Positions 53,747 through 63,616 of a stretch of 64,000 bases of DNA are shown one piece after another. This DNA comes from an uncultured Pseudomonadota bacterium (GTDB lineage: Bacteria; Myxococcota_A; Bradymonadia; Bradymonadales; Bradymonadaceae). Below the pieces are notes generated by a model that saw only the letters and a list, made by a program, of their open reading frames with translations, did no database searches and had not been told where the DNA came from. The position numbers and the translations under genes were made by a program. The stretch's first letter is position 1; each line of letters begins with the position of its first letter. The stretch spans positions 310,001-374,000 of the forward strand of contig CAJXPB010000001.1 of NCBI GenBank assembly GCA_913057905.1. Reading direction: 5' to 3'.

Positions 53747-55196
53747 GTGCGCTTTCCTCGCCGGTACTCTCCTTCGAGTCGGACCGATAGGCGTCGTGTT
53801 GACGACGCCTCTGGCTGACCGACGTCTCGACCGTATCGGCCGTGACGAGTTCATACAGACGGGCGTCGTGCCCACGGTCACGCCGCAGGATTCGACCGAG
53901 TCGTTGAACGTGCTCTCGTACCGACCCGGACCCGGACAACACGATACCGATCCGCGCCTTCGGCACGTCGACGCCTTCGTTCAACACCTTGCTGGTCACG
54001 ATGGTCCGGTAGCTGCCCTCGTTGAAGGCGGCCAGAATCTCCTTTCGTTCCTTGACCCGGGTTTGATGGGTAATGGCCGGCACCAATGCCCGCTCGCTTA
54101 TCCGATAGACGCTGTCGTTGTCGTTGGTGAACACCAGGATCCGGTCGTCACGATGGCGCTCCATCAGCTCGAACAACCGCCGCAGCTTTGCGGTGTTGAC
54201 CAGGGCGAGCCGTTTCTGAGTTCGGTACGCTTCGAAGGCCTTTCGTCCCCTCTCGGAACGATTTGTCGCCGCCAGAAAGCGCACCCATCCGTTGCTCGAC
54301 GACATCCGAATGCCCTGCTCATCGACGAAGTCTCGGTAGAACCCGCGGGCCCGTCGATAGAGCTGGATCTCTTGCTCGGTCATTCCGACTTCGATGGTAT
54401 CGACCGTGTAATCGGCCAGGACGTCGCCCGACAGCTCCCGGATCGACTTCCGGTAGGCCATCGGTCCCACGAGATCGCCCAGGTCGCTCTCGCGGCCATC
54501 CGAGCGCTCCGGCGTCGCCGTCAATCCGAGCCGGTAGGGAGCGATCGCAAACTCGGCCGCCTGCCGATAGAAGTCACTGGGCAAATGATGGACTTCGTCG
54601 AAGACGATCATCCCGAAACGGTGACCCAGATCTGCCATGTGCATCGCGGCCGAATCGTAGGTCGCCACGGTCAACGACTCCACCTCGTGGTAGCCGCCCC
54701 CGAGCAACCCTACATCCCGTCCGAAGCTCTCCTCGAGAATGCCCGACCACTGGTTCATCAAATCGATGGTCGGCACCACGACCAACGTCGAGCGTCCCGC
54801 CGCCTCGATCGCAAGCTGCGCCACGTACGTCTTACCCGAGCCGGTGGGCAACACGACCACGCCCCGGCGTTCGGCGCGTTCCCAGGCCTCCAACGCCTCG
54901 GTCTGATGAGGATAGGGTTCGAATCGGTCACCGACCTCGAGTTGCGGGGTCTCGTACTGCCGCGCCGCATCCTCGACGGTCCAGCCATCCTTCAAAAGCG
55001 CGCCCAGGGCCGCTCGGTACGCAATCGCCTCGGCCCTCCAGGTATCCGACCGTTCGTCCCAGGTAAATTGCTCCGTAGCCGCGTCGGACGCCGAACGGCC
55101 ACGCAGAATCAGCGTACCGTCGTCGAACTCCAACCGCACCGGTTCCGCGTCGCGCTGCGGCGCCGATTCCAGTGAGAGTTGTACGGGATCTTCCAT
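53733..55196 (-). CDS. XPB-type DNA helicase/translocase
   Basis: A superfamily 2 helicase of 487 residues. An N-terminal damage-recognition-like domain (about 1-90; LEFDDGTLILRG) is followed by motif I PTGSGKT (Lys122), motif II DEVH (200-203), TATPERSDG (227-234), FTND and motif VI QRLGRILRR (431-439). These are the features of archaeal and bacterial XPB. In archaeal XPB the segment after TATPE reads RED; here it is RSD (231-233). The gene overlaps the Bax1-like gene. An intrinsic terminator ends only 14 bases upstream of the ATG, and no ribosome-binding site is seen. Confidence 0.9.
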   Translation of the reverse strand: MEDPVQLSLESAPQRDAEPVRLEFDDGTLILRGRSASDAATEQFTWDERSDTWRAEAIAYRAALGALLKDGWTVEDAARQYETPQLEVGDRFEPYPHQTEALEAWERAERRGVVVLPTGSGKTYVAQLAIEAAGRSTLVVVPTIDLMNQWSGILEESFGRDVGLLGGGYHEVESLTVATYDSAAMHMADLGHRFGMIVFDEVHHLPSDFYRQAAEFAIAPYRLGLTATPERSDGRESDLGDLVGPMAYRKSIRELSGDVLADYTVDTIEVGMTEQEIQLYRRARGFYRDFVDEQGIRMSSSNGWVRFLAATNRSERGRKAFEAYRTQKRLALVNTAKLRRLFELMERHRDDRILVFTNDNDSVYRISERALVPAITHQTRVKERKEILAAFNEGSYRTIVTSKVLNEGVDVPKARIGIVLSGSGSVREHVQRLGRILRRDRGHDARLYELVTADTVETSVSQRRRQHDAYRSDSKESTGEESAHADD

Positions 55197-55210
55197 GGGA
55201 TGAGGATACG

Positions 55211-55240
55211 AAAAAACCCGACCCCTTCACAGGGGCCGGG
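55211..55240 (-). terminator. Intrinsic terminator after the parvulin gene
   Basis: On the minus strand a 9-bp GC-rich stem (55217-55225 with 55232-55240, one G-U pair) is followed by six T residues (55211-55216). It lies 26 bases after the stop of the PpiC-type lipoprotein gene and 14 bases before the XPB start codon. Confidence 0.85.
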
Positions 55241-55266
55241 TCGATAAACGCGGGGAGTGTCGAACG

Positions 55267-56544
55267 TCAGTTCGAACCACCCGACTCTTCGCCTGCCGAA
55301 CCGGAGCCTTCCGATTCACCCGACGTCGAGCCGCTCTCTTCGGAACCGGCGGACTCGCTGCCGCCCTGGTTCTTCATCTTCAGCTTCAGCTTCTTCTTGG
55401 CGCCTTCCAGACCCTTGATGCTCGGGACGCCCTTGCCGCCGCCCTGCTTTTTGGGCTCGGCGTTGACCTTGATGTTGTCGGGCATCTTCTCGATCTCGGC
55501 ATCCTTCTTGAGCTCTTTGACGAATGCGTCCATCGCCTTGCGCAGCTCCTTGCTCTCGAGCTTCGACAGAATGTCCGACTTCGCCTCTTCGAACGACTTC
55601 GTCGACGCTTCTTTGTGGCCGGTACGCTTGATGACGTGGAAGCCAAATCGCGTCTTGACCGGGTCCGAAATCTCGCCGTTCTCCATCGAGAACGCCTTCT
55701 TGGAGAATTCCTTCACCATGCGCTCTTTGGTGAAGTACCCCAGGTCGCCGCCCTTCTTGGCCGACGGACCTTCCGAGTTTTCCTTGGCGAGCTTCGCGAA
55801 GTCCGCGCCCTCTTTTCGCGCCTTCTTGGCGAGGTCCTGAGCCTTCTTCTTTGCCTTCTCGACTTCCTCGTCGGAGGCGTCTTTTTTGGTCTTCAGCAGA
55901 ATGTGGCTCGCCTTGACCTGCTCGGACTGCTCAAACTCCTTGGGATTGTTCTCATAGTACTTTTTGGCATCTTCCTCGGTGACCTCGATGCCCTTCTTTT
56001 CTTTGAGCAGCTTCTTGACCTTCAGGCTCTCGGTAATCTGGCTGCGCATCTTCTCTTCGGTCATGTTCCGGAACTTCATGAAGGACTGAAACGCCTTCTC
56101 GTTCGGGAACCGGTCTTTGAACCGCTTCATCTCAGCTTTGATATCTTCCTCGCTGATCTCGATGCCCGCCTCTTCGACCTGATTGTCGATGAGGTGCTTC
56201 TCGATGGCCTGATCGAGCGTCTTGCCCTTGAAGCGCTTTGCCAGCGAGGCCGGCAGCGGCCGTCGACTGTTTCCGTGCATCCGTCGCACGAGTTCGTTGA
56301 AGTCTTCGGCCGTAATCTCGTTGCCGTTGACCTTGGCGACCGGACCCGTCGCTTCGTACGGAAGTTCGTCGTCCTTTTTGTCGGCGGACTCATCCTTTTT
56401 GTCGCCCTCTTCAGGGGACTCGGCCTTGGCCTGTTTGGCTTTCGACTCTTCGGACTTGTCGCCGGACTTGTTGCTGTCGCAGGCGGCGGCCAGCCCGATG
56501 AGAGCGGCGGCCGAGACAATCAAAAAACGTTTCCAACGATGCAT
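55267..56544 (-). CDS. Parvulin-type (PpiC/SurA-like) peptidyl-prolyl isomerase lipoprotein
   Basis: A lipoprotein signal MHRWKRFLIVSAAALIGLAAAC puts the acylated Cys at residue 22. A Lys/Glu-rich linker is followed by a SurA-like N-terminal helical domain (about 60-190), a PpiC parvulin domain (about 200-300; ASHILLKTK, GGDLGYF, TRFGFHVIK) and a Lys-rich then Gly/Ser-rich tail. Such proteins fold outer-membrane or secreted proteins at the periplasmic face of a membrane. The ATG at 56544 gives a normal signal; AGGAG is only two bases upstream, an unusually tight spacing. The terminator follows directly. Confidence 0.88.
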   Translation of the reverse strand: MHRWKRFLIVSAAALIGLAAACDSNKSGDKSEESKAKQAKAESPEEGDKKDESADKKDDELPYEATGPVAKVNGNEITAEDFNELVRRMHGNSRRPLPASLAKRFKGKTLDQAIEKHLIDNQVEEAGIEISEEDIKAEMKRFKDRFPNEKAFQSFMKFRNMTEEKMRSQITESLKVKKLLKEKKGIEVTEEDAKKYYENNPKEFEQSEQVKASHILLKTKKDASDEEVEKAKKKAQDLAKKARKEGADFAKLAKENSEGPSAKKGGDLGYFTKERMVKEFSKKAFSMENGEISDPVKTRFGFHVIKRTGHKEASTKSFEEAKSDILSKLESKELRKAMDAFVKELKKDAEIEKMPDNIKVNAEPKKQGGGKGVPSIKGLEGAKKKLKLKMKNQGGSESAGSEESGSTSGESEGSGSAGEESGGSN

Positions 56545-56601
56545 GGATGCTCCTGGTGCGCGTCGAGAATTTGGCAAAACGAATCGACTGGACGGTAACG
56601 T

Positions 56602-56630
56602 CCACTACATGCTCGATTTTCTGCGGTCAA
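56602..56630 (-). promoter_or_regulatory. Weak predicted promoter before the parvulin gene
   Basis: On the minus strand TTGACC (56625-56630) is followed after 17 bases by TAGTGG (56602-56607). The -10 is poor against TATAAT but shares T...GG with the TTAAGG of the two promoters at 7125-7153 and 40983-41011. The predicted start is about 50 bases before the ATG. Confidence 0.3.
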
Positions 56631-56663
56631 GGAAAGTGCCAATTCCACGGTCTATCGTGACCC

Positions 56664-56698
56664 AAAAAAATGACCCCGCGGAGCGAGTCCGCGGGGTC
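56664..56698 (-). terminator. Intrinsic terminator after groEL
   Basis: A perfect 11-bp stem (56672-56682 with 56688-56698, loop GCGAG) is followed on the minus strand by a run of T residues (56664-56670). It lies 56 bases after the groEL stop and clearly ends the groESL transcript. Confidence 0.92.
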
Positions 56699-56753
56699 GA
56701 TAGACCGGACGGCGAGCAGGCCACATGGGCCTGCCCGTCGAAGTCGGCGTGGG

Positions 56754-58454
<1,701 letters not shown>

Positions 58455-58506
58455 TCAGTCAACTCTAAGGTTGTTCGGACACCGCACTCGGCGTGCGTCG
58501 GCCATG

Positions 58507-58797
58507 TCAGTCGTCGAGGATGGCCAGCAGCTCGCTTTCGCGCAGGATGAGGTGTTCCTCACCATTGAGGGTGATCTCGCTGCCGGAGTACTTCCCGAAC
58601 ATGACCTTGTCGCCTTCCGACACGGTCATGTCGATGCGCTCCCCAGCGTCATTGACTTTGCCGGGCCCCACGGCGCGCACGATGCCCTCCTGGGGCTTCT
58701 CCTTGGCGGATTCCGGGATGTAAATCCCGCTGTCAGTGCGCTCGTCGGATTCGACCCGCTGAATGAGGACACGGTCCTCAAGTGGTTTAATGTTCAT
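58507..58797 (-). CDS. groS: Co-chaperonin GroES (10 kDa)
   Basis: The 96-residue lid of the GroEL chamber. MNIKPLEDRVLIQRVE at the start, the mobile loop around TDSGIYIP, GKVND and the closing LILRESELLAIL strand are all typical. The ATG at 58797 follows GGAGG seven bases upstream; an upstream in-frame start at 58836 adds 13 unlikely residues. It heads the groESL operon. I find no CIRCE element before it. Confidence 0.97.
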   Translation of the reverse strand: MNIKPLEDRVLIQRVESDERTDSGIYIPESAKEKPQEGIVRAVGPGKVNDAGERIDMTVSEGDKVMFGKYSGSEITLNGEEHLILRESELLAILDD

Positions 58798-58842
58798 CGT
58801 CCTACCTCCGTTTGGCATGGAGCGTGAAAAAGACAATCAATT

Positions 58843-58852
58843 GTACAATCTG
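58843..58852. other. Palindrome ATTGTACAAT in the groES leader
   Basis: A perfect 10-base palindrome, ATTGTACAAT, lies about 45 bases before the groES start, with a further ATTGT copy on the minus strand next to it. It could be a binding site for a regulator or an incidental TACAAT-like -10 sequence. The remainder of 58798-59215 holds no gene that I can support. Confidence 0.3.
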
Positions 58853-58932
58853 GGTCTCCGTCGACGGCGAGGCCGTCGAGCGGAGTGTCATACCCTGCTG
58901 GCCCGGTTTGGGCCGAGCAATTCGGCACCGTG

Positions 58933-58960
58933 ACGTTAGACACGGCGGCGAGGACGTCAA
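58933..58960 (-). promoter_or_regulatory. Predicted promoter of groESL
   Basis: On the minus strand TTGACG (58955-58960) and TAACGT (58933-58938) are 16 bases apart. The predicted start gives a leader of about 130 bases before groES. A second, perfect TTGACA lies further upstream at 59057-59062 without a convincing -10. No heat-shock sigma-32 pattern is clear. Confidence 0.4.
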
Positions 58961-58972
58961 ACCGGGCAACGT

Positions 58973-58994
58973 CTCTCGCGGTGGCCCGCGAGAG
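58973..58994. other. Perfect 8-bp hairpin in the groES-rsfS gap
   Basis: CTCTCGCG (58973-58980) pairs with CGCGAGAG (58987-58994) around a six-base loop. There is no T run on either side. It lies upstream of the groESL promoter candidate and may be part of a regulatory site. Confidence 0.4.
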
Positions 58995-59135
58995 CCGCCC
59001 GTCGACATCCACGGGCATCAACATCCGGCGCGGGAACATCACCACCGGGCCGACAGTGTCAACCCTTCACTTGTCTGCGCGGCGAATCGTCGGCCCGCCG
59101 CCGACGCGACTCGAGCGCGCTCGCTCGTGTGACGC

Positions 59136-59162
59136 TTGACGGAATGGTCGGGTGAATACGAT
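59136..59162 (+). promoter_or_regulatory. Predicted promoter of rsfS
   Basis: TTGACG (59136-59141) and TACGAT (59157-59162) are 15 bases apart, a short but possible spacing. The predicted start is near 59169, about 47 bases before the rsfS ATG. Confidence 0.4.
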
Positions 59163-59215
59163 TCTAGATCCGTGGGGAGCCAGCTCCGACTCATTTTCTC
59201 ACCCTGAGGAGACGC

Positions 59216-59704
59216 ATGAGCGAAGACATAGCAGCCGTCGAGGCCCAGGACGATCAACCGAATCCCGACGTCGCCGACGTCTACGAAGTCGACGATGCCG
59301 GGATCGATACCGAGCAACTCGCCCGCGAAATCGTCCAACTGATGTGGGATTTGAAGGCGCTGAACCCGGTCGCCATCGACCTGCGCGGCCGTGTCAGCTA
59401 CACCGACTTCTGTATCGTCGGGACGGGCACCTCCGAGCGCCATGTCCGCGCACTGGGTAAACACGTCCACGAGAAACTGACCGAGGCCGGCTGGAACCCC
59501 TTGAGCGTCGAGGGACTCAACACCGGCGGGTGGGCCGTCCTCGACTTCGGCGATGTCATCGTTCATGTCTTCAATTCCGATGCTCGCGAAGCCTACGACC
59601 TCGAGAGCATGTGGGTCGATGCCGACCGGCTTGAGTTCGATGATAAGCCGGAGGAACTGTACGGCCACTTTCACGCCGATCGCTTCGACGACGAGGGCTT
59701 CTAG
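59216..59704 (+). CDS. rsfS: Ribosomal silencing factor RsfS
   Basis: RsfS binds ribosomal protein L14 and stops subunit joining when nutrients are short. The conserved domain (about 30-145) contains DLRGRVSYTDFCIVGTGTSERHV-type core residues, WAVLDFGDVIVHVF and a final YDLESMW. The 162-residue length includes an acidic N-terminal extension of about 28 residues. GAGGAG lies four bases before the ATG. It converges with rlmH, which in many bacteria follows rsfS on the same strand; here the two are opposed. Confidence 0.95.
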   Translation: MSEDIAAVEAQDDQPNPDVADVYEVDDAGIDTEQLAREIVQLMWDLKALNPVAIDLRGRVSYTDFCIVGTGTSERHVRALGKHVHEKLTEAGWNPLSVEGLNTGGWAVLDFGDVIVHVFNSDAREAYDLESMWVDADRLEFDDKPEELYGHFHADRFDDEGF

Positions 59705-59720
59705 GCTGCCCCCGGCTCAC

Positions 59721-60182
59721 TCAGCCCTTGTGGTAGGGTTCGCCGCGAATGATGGTCATCGCCCGGTAGAGTTGCTCGAGCAACACCACCCGGGCCAGAT
59801 CGTGGGGAAGCGTCATCGGCGATAGGGACAGATTCCAGGAACACTCCTGTCGAAAGTCGTCCTCCAGGCCGTAGGCACCCCCGATACAGAAGCTCACGTA
59901 GCGGACGCCCCCGACCATCTGGTCTTCGATCCAGCCGGCCAGCGTCTCGCTGGTGATCAGACGTCCCCCTTCGTCAAGCGCGACGCGTGCGCCACCTTCG
60001 GACGCGGCCCGGCGCAGATTCGACGCTTCCTTCTGTTTTCGCGACGCCTCGTCGCCACTTCCCTGCCGGACGTCGACGACATCGATGGGCACGTATCGCT
60101 CGATTCGCTCCCGATAGTCATCGGCCGCCTCGGCCATCGGTGACGATTTCACTTCCCCTACCGCACAGACTTCAAAACGCAT
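59721..60182 (-). CDS. rlmH: 23S rRNA (pseudouridine-1915-N3)-methyltransferase
   Basis: RlmH is a small SPOUT methyltransferase of 153 residues that acts on pseudouridine 1915 of assembled ribosomes. The C-terminal knot shows FCIGGAYGL and the signature LEQLYRAMTIIRGEPYHKG. The N-terminal MRFEVCAVGEVK fits the family. The ATG at 60182 has GAGAGG five bases upstream; the longer frame to 60308 would overlap comF. Confidence 0.96.
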   Translation of the reverse strand: MRFEVCAVGEVKSSPMAEAADDYRERIERYVPIDVVDVRQGSGDEASRKQKEASNLRRAASEGGARVALDEGGRLITSETLAGWIEDQMVGGVRYVSFCIGGAYGLEDDFRQECSWNLSLSPMTLPHDLARVVLLEQLYRAMTIIRGEPYHKG

Positions 60183-60273
60183 GGCAACCTCTCTTGCGGA
60201 GTCGTCTGCCGTGCAACGAATCACGGTTTGCCGGCGAAAACAACCATGAGCCCTCCGCCCGACCAGAGGCGCC

Positions 60274-61038
60274 ATGGTTGACGTCGCACAACACCATCGT
60301 GTTCGCACTCCGTTCGCACGACTCCTCGACCTCGTGTGGCCTCCAAAGTGCGCCGGCTGCGAGCGTCGGCGACCCCCGGGATCGCTCGCGGCTCACCCCG
60401 TCTTCTGTCGGCTCTGCCGCCCCACCGTCGAGCCGCTTCCGGACGCCTGTTGTCTCACCTGCGCGGACCCATCCGGTGCGCCCGGGCCGCGTGGCGGGGT
60501 CAAATGCCTTCGCTGCCTTCAGCACCCGCCGCCCCAGACCCGGGCTCGCGCGGCCTGGATCTACCGTGGTGCCGTCTCCGATGCCGTGCAGGGCGCCAAA
60601 TATGCCGGACAAACCTGGCGGCTCGAACGGCTCGCCGTCGGCTTCGGCCGATGGCTCCAATCCACCCACCGTCGCCCGGTCTCCGCGGTCGCCGTACCCG
60701 CTCACCCCGACGACCTGCGACGCTCGGGATATCATGTGGCCGACCTCTTGCTTCGATTGACCGTTCGAGACAACGGCGGGCTCCGACCAGCATGGGACGT
60801 TCTTTCGAAGAGTCGACGCACGGTTCCGCAGGCATCACTTCCCCTGGAGAAACGTCGTGCCAACGTCCACGGGGTCTTTACCGCGAACCCGTCCCGTGTC
60901 GACGGAAAGGACTGGCTACTGGTCGACGATGTGATCACGACGGGCTCGACGATCACGGCGGCAGCCTCGGCGTTGGTCGAAGCCGGCGCCCGCTCGGTGG
61001 AGGTCGCCGCTCTCGCCCGGGCAGGCCGCCCCGGCTGA
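60274..61038 (+). CDS. comF: ComF-family phosphoribosyltransferase-like protein
   Basis: The 254-residue protein has an N-terminal cysteine-rich zinc-binding part (CAGC near 26, FCRLC near 44-48, CLTC and CLRC up to 82) and a C-terminal phosphoribosyltransferase-fold domain with the PRPP-binding LLVDDVITTGST. ComF/GntX proteins take part in DNA uptake or use of external DNA in some bacteria. Competence in this organism is not shown by the neighbours. AGAGG lies four bases before the ATG. The end is Pro/Gly-rich. Confidence 0.9.
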   Translation: MVDVAQHHRVRTPFARLLDLVWPPKCAGCERRRPPGSLAAHPVFCRLCRPTVEPLPDACCLTCADPSGAPGPRGGVKCLRCLQHPPPQTRARAAWIYRGAVSDAVQGAKYAGQTWRLERLAVGFGRWLQSTHRRPVSAVAVPAHPDDLRRSGYHVADLLLRLTVRDNGGLRPAWDVLSKSRRTVPQASLPLEKRRANVHGVFTANPSRVDGKDWLLVDDVITTGSTITAAASALVEAGARSVEVAALARAGRPG

Positions 61039-61198
61039 GCGGACGGCCACCAGGTGCGTACGAACCCCTTTTACGAGCCATCGAAATCCGCTAAGGTAGC
61101 CGCAAATCTATGATTTTTTGATTTTTACGGTTGTGTATTTGGATGATTCGGTCGGGAGAGGGATTCGATAAGCCGAACCCATACGACGCAGTGGAGCC

Positions 61199-61705
61199 AT
61201 GAAACCGACGTTGCTTCTGAACGCGACCTACGAACCACTTACGGTCGTCACGTGGAAGAAGGCCATCACCCTGATGATCCTGGGGAAGGCCGAAGCGATC
61301 GAAGAGCATGAACGGGTTGTACGCTCGGCCCGAGACACCTTTACTCTGCCTTCGGTTCTGCGGCTGATCCGGCGCGTCAACGCCCCCAGAACCGGCATCC
61401 AGTTTTCTCGACTGAACGTCTACCGACGGGATGGATTCGAGTGTCAATACTGCGGCGACGAGTTCGATTTTGACGACCTCACCTTCGATCACGTGGTCCC
61501 GCAATCACGTGGCGGCCAGACCGATTGGACCAACATCGTGACCGCCTGCGGCCCGTGCAATCGTCAGAAGGGAGATCGGACGCCCGGCGAGGCCGACATG
61601 CCCCTGCTCAACAAGCCGAAGCGTCCGAGATGGTGGCCCTTCTCGGAGTCGGCTCAAAACTTCGACAAACATCCGGATAGCTGGCGACCGTACCTCTGGA
61701 CATGA
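61199..61705 (+). CDS. HNH endonuclease family protein
   Basis: The 168-residue protein has the HNH core: Cys82 and Cys85 (CQYC), Asp97-His98 in the catalytic FDHVVP, Asn112, and CGPCN (Cys117, Cys120, Asn121) completing the zinc knuckle. The N-terminal LLLNATYEPL and WKKAITLMILGKAE segments mark a widespread chromosomal HNH family whose role is unknown and which is not usually a mobile element. The 160 bases upstream are AT-rich and may hold the promoter. It is followed 11 bases later by the metallophosphoesterase. Confidence 0.9.
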   Translation: MKPTLLLNATYEPLTVVTWKKAITLMILGKAEAIEEHERVVRSARDTFTLPSVLRLIRRVNAPRTGIQFSRLNVYRRDGFECQYCGDEFDFDDLTFDHVVPQSRGGQTDWTNIVTACGPCNRQKGDRTPGEADMPLLNKPKRPRWWPFSESAQNFDKHPDSWRPYLWT

Positions 61706-61716
61706 GCAGAGGAACC

Positions 61717-62583
61717 ATGAGTCGGATCGCCGTCCTCGCCGACATCCACGCCAATCCGCCGGCCCTCGAAGCGGTTATCGACGACCTCTCCGACCTCGAG
61801 ATCGACGAGGTCCTGGTCGGCGGCGACCTGGTCGGCCGCGGGCCCTGCGGCTCCACGGTCGTCGATAGGATCGAGGAACTCGGCTGGACGACTATCCGGG
61901 GAAATCACGAGGATTACGTACTCTCGTTTCGTCGCCGCGACGTCCCCGACGACTGGCTCGTCGCCGACGAATGGTCGGCATCGCGCTGGATGGCCGAGGA
62001 GATCGACGACCGTCACGCCGAATTCATCGATGCCCTTCCCTTCAGCGCCAGTGCCGAGACCGACGCCGATCTGCGGCTTTTTCACGGCTCCCCCCGCTCC
62101 TACAACGAAGGGATCGGCCACTGGACCAGCCGCGGGACGCTCGAGGAGCACTTCGAGGGCATCGACGAGTCGTTGCTCGTCTGCGCCCATACGCACCGCC
62201 CTCTGAAACGCGAACTCGACGGGGGGATGGTCGTGAACGTCGGATCCGTGGGTCTGCCCTTCAACGGTGATCCGCGAGCCCAGTATGCCATCTTCGAGCG
62301 AACCGCCGGGACCGGGAGTTGGACGGTGGAGTTCCGGCAGGTCGACTACGACCGGGATGCGATGCTGAAGCACTACGAGACGACCGGGTTTCTGGAGGCC
62401 GGCGGCATCACCGCTCACATCCTCAAACGGGAACTCGAACAAGCCCGGCCGTACCTGGTGCCCTTTTTGAAATGGACCGAGATCGAAGACGTCGAACCGA
62501 CCTTCGACCGATTCGACGACTTTCTGTCTATCTTCGATCCCGAAGAATCGATGATGGACTTCTTCAATCGCGTCCGCGATTGA
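61717..62583 (+). CDS. Metallophosphoesterase (calcineurin-like)
   Basis: The 288-residue protein has the metal-site motifs of calcineurin-like phosphoesterases in order: DIH (Asp9, His11), GGDLVGRGP, RGNHE, a mid-chain FHGSPR and the AHTHRP near the C-terminus. This arrangement resembles the YfcE/DR1281-like group; substrate is not known. A C-terminal part of about 70 residues extends past the core fold. ATG 61717 has AGAGGA three bases upstream; ATG 61702, overlapping the previous stop, is possible. Confidence 0.9.
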   Translation: MSRIAVLADIHANPPALEAVIDDLSDLEIDEVLVGGDLVGRGPCGSTVVDRIEELGWTTIRGNHEDYVLSFRRRDVPDDWLVADEWSASRWMAEEIDDRHAEFIDALPFSASAETDADLRLFHGSPRSYNEGIGHWTSRGTLEEHFEGIDESLLVCAHTHRPLKRELDGGMVVNVGSVGLPFNGDPRAQYAIFERTAGTGSWTVEFRQVDYDRDAMLKHYETTGFLEAGGITAHILKRELEQARPYLVPFLKWTEIEDVEPTFDRFDDFLSIFDPEESMMDFFNRVRD

Positions 62584-62598
62584 GACACGGCATCGCCC

Positions 62599-63585
62599 CT
62601 ATTCGAACAGAATCTCGCGCGTCGCCTCGGGGGAAAACAGCGCGCTGACCGAGCGACCGTCGTGGATTCTGGATATCGCTTCGGCGAACATCGGCGCCAC
62701 GCCGATGACCTCCAGAAAGTCGTGGTCCTCGCTGTTGTCGACGGGCACCGTATCGGTCACCGTCACGCGCTCGAGCGGTGATTCGCGCAGCCTGTCCACG
62801 GCGCCCGGGGTAAAGACCGGATGGGTCGCTGCAGCCTTGACCGACTTCGCCCCGTTGTCGACCAGAAATTCGGCGGCCTCGACCAGCGTGCCCCCGCTGG
62901 CAATTTCATCGTCGACGATGACGGCCGTTCGGCCCTCGACGTCGCCGATGAGATGCTCGGCGCGGGGCTTCTCGTCGTCGCCGTACCGTCGCTTGTCGAT
63001 GATTGCCATCGGCAGGTCGAGCCGGTTCGCAAAACTCCCCAGATCCTTGGCTTCGCCGGCGTCCGCGGCGACCACGACCCAGTCGTCTTCGACGTCTCGA
63101 GCCAGCACCTCGCAGATCGGGCCGGCCCCGACCAGTTGGTCGACTGGCATTCGGAAAAATCCCTGCGACTGCGGAGCGTGCAGGTCCATCGTCAGGACCC
63201 GATCCGCGCCCGACTCCTTCAGGAGGTCGGCCACCAGCCGCGCGGTAATACTGATGCGGGGACGGTCCTTCTTGTCGCTGCGGATGTAGGGCAGATAGGG
63301 AACCACCGCCGTGATGCGATCCGCGGAGGCCCCGCGAAGGGCATCACAGGTGATCAGCGTCTCCATGAAATTGGTGTGCACCGGAGAACACGAGGTCTGG
63401 ACCACAAACACATCGCAGCCGCGCACATTCTCATCGATCTGAACGAGAAGATTCTCGTTACTGAAAGAGACCGTATGGCTTTCGCCGACCTCGATACCGA
63501 GATAGTTGCAGATATCCTCGGCGAACGCCGGGTGGCTCCGTCCGGCGAAGACCTTCAGCTCCGATGAGTCGTAGTCGCTGTCCAT
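62599..63585 (-). CDS. prs: Ribose-phosphate pyrophosphokinase, divergent type
   Basis: Prs makes phosphoribosyl pyrophosphate from ribose 5-phosphate and ATP. The fold is clear: FAGRSHPAFAEDI at the start, DLHAPQSQGFF (His136) and the PRPP-binding VDDEIASGGT (224-233). Several usually strict motifs are altered: YLPYIRSDKK in place of YFGYARQDRK, DAGEAKD (175-181) in place of DAGGVKR, and DEIASGGT in place of DMIDTGGT. The length is 328 residues. Such variants occur among class II-like and archaeal-type enzymes, so regulation by ADP and phosphate may differ. It is the only gene of its kind in the window. Confidence 0.9.
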   Translation of the reverse strand: MDSDYDSSELKVFAGRSHPAFAEDICNYLGIEVGESHTVSFSNENLLVQIDENVRGCDVFVVQTSCSPVHTNFMETLITCDALRGASADRITAVVPYLPYIRSDKKDRPRISITARLVADLLKESGADRVLTMDLHAPQSQGFFRMPVDQLVGAGPICEVLARDVEDDWVVVAADAGEAKDLGSFANRLDLPMAIIDKRRYGDDEKPRAEHLIGDVEGRTAVIVDDEIASGGTLVEAAEFLVDNGAKSVKAAATHPVFTPGAVDRLRESPLERVTVTDTVPVDNSEDHDFLEVIGVAPMFAEAISRIHDGRSVSALFSPEATREILFE

Positions 63586-63616
63586 CCGTCTCCTCCTGTG
63601 CAGATGTCGGTGCGGA

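Noticed and set aside
54905-54935. tRNA T-arm-like GGTTCGAAT sequence
   Set aside because: It lies inside the XPB gene and there is no cloverleaf around it.
56602-56650. Sigma-54 promoter (TGGCAC...TTG) before the parvulin gene
   Set aside because: The -24 TGGCAC is good, but the -12 element reads TTGAC and lacks the required GC at the correct distance.
58798-59215. CIRCE heat-shock operator before groES
   Set aside because: No TTAGCACTC-N9-GAGTGCTAA sequence or near match. The GCACTC-containing hairpin at 58483-58497 lies between groES and groEL and lacks the CIRCE layout.
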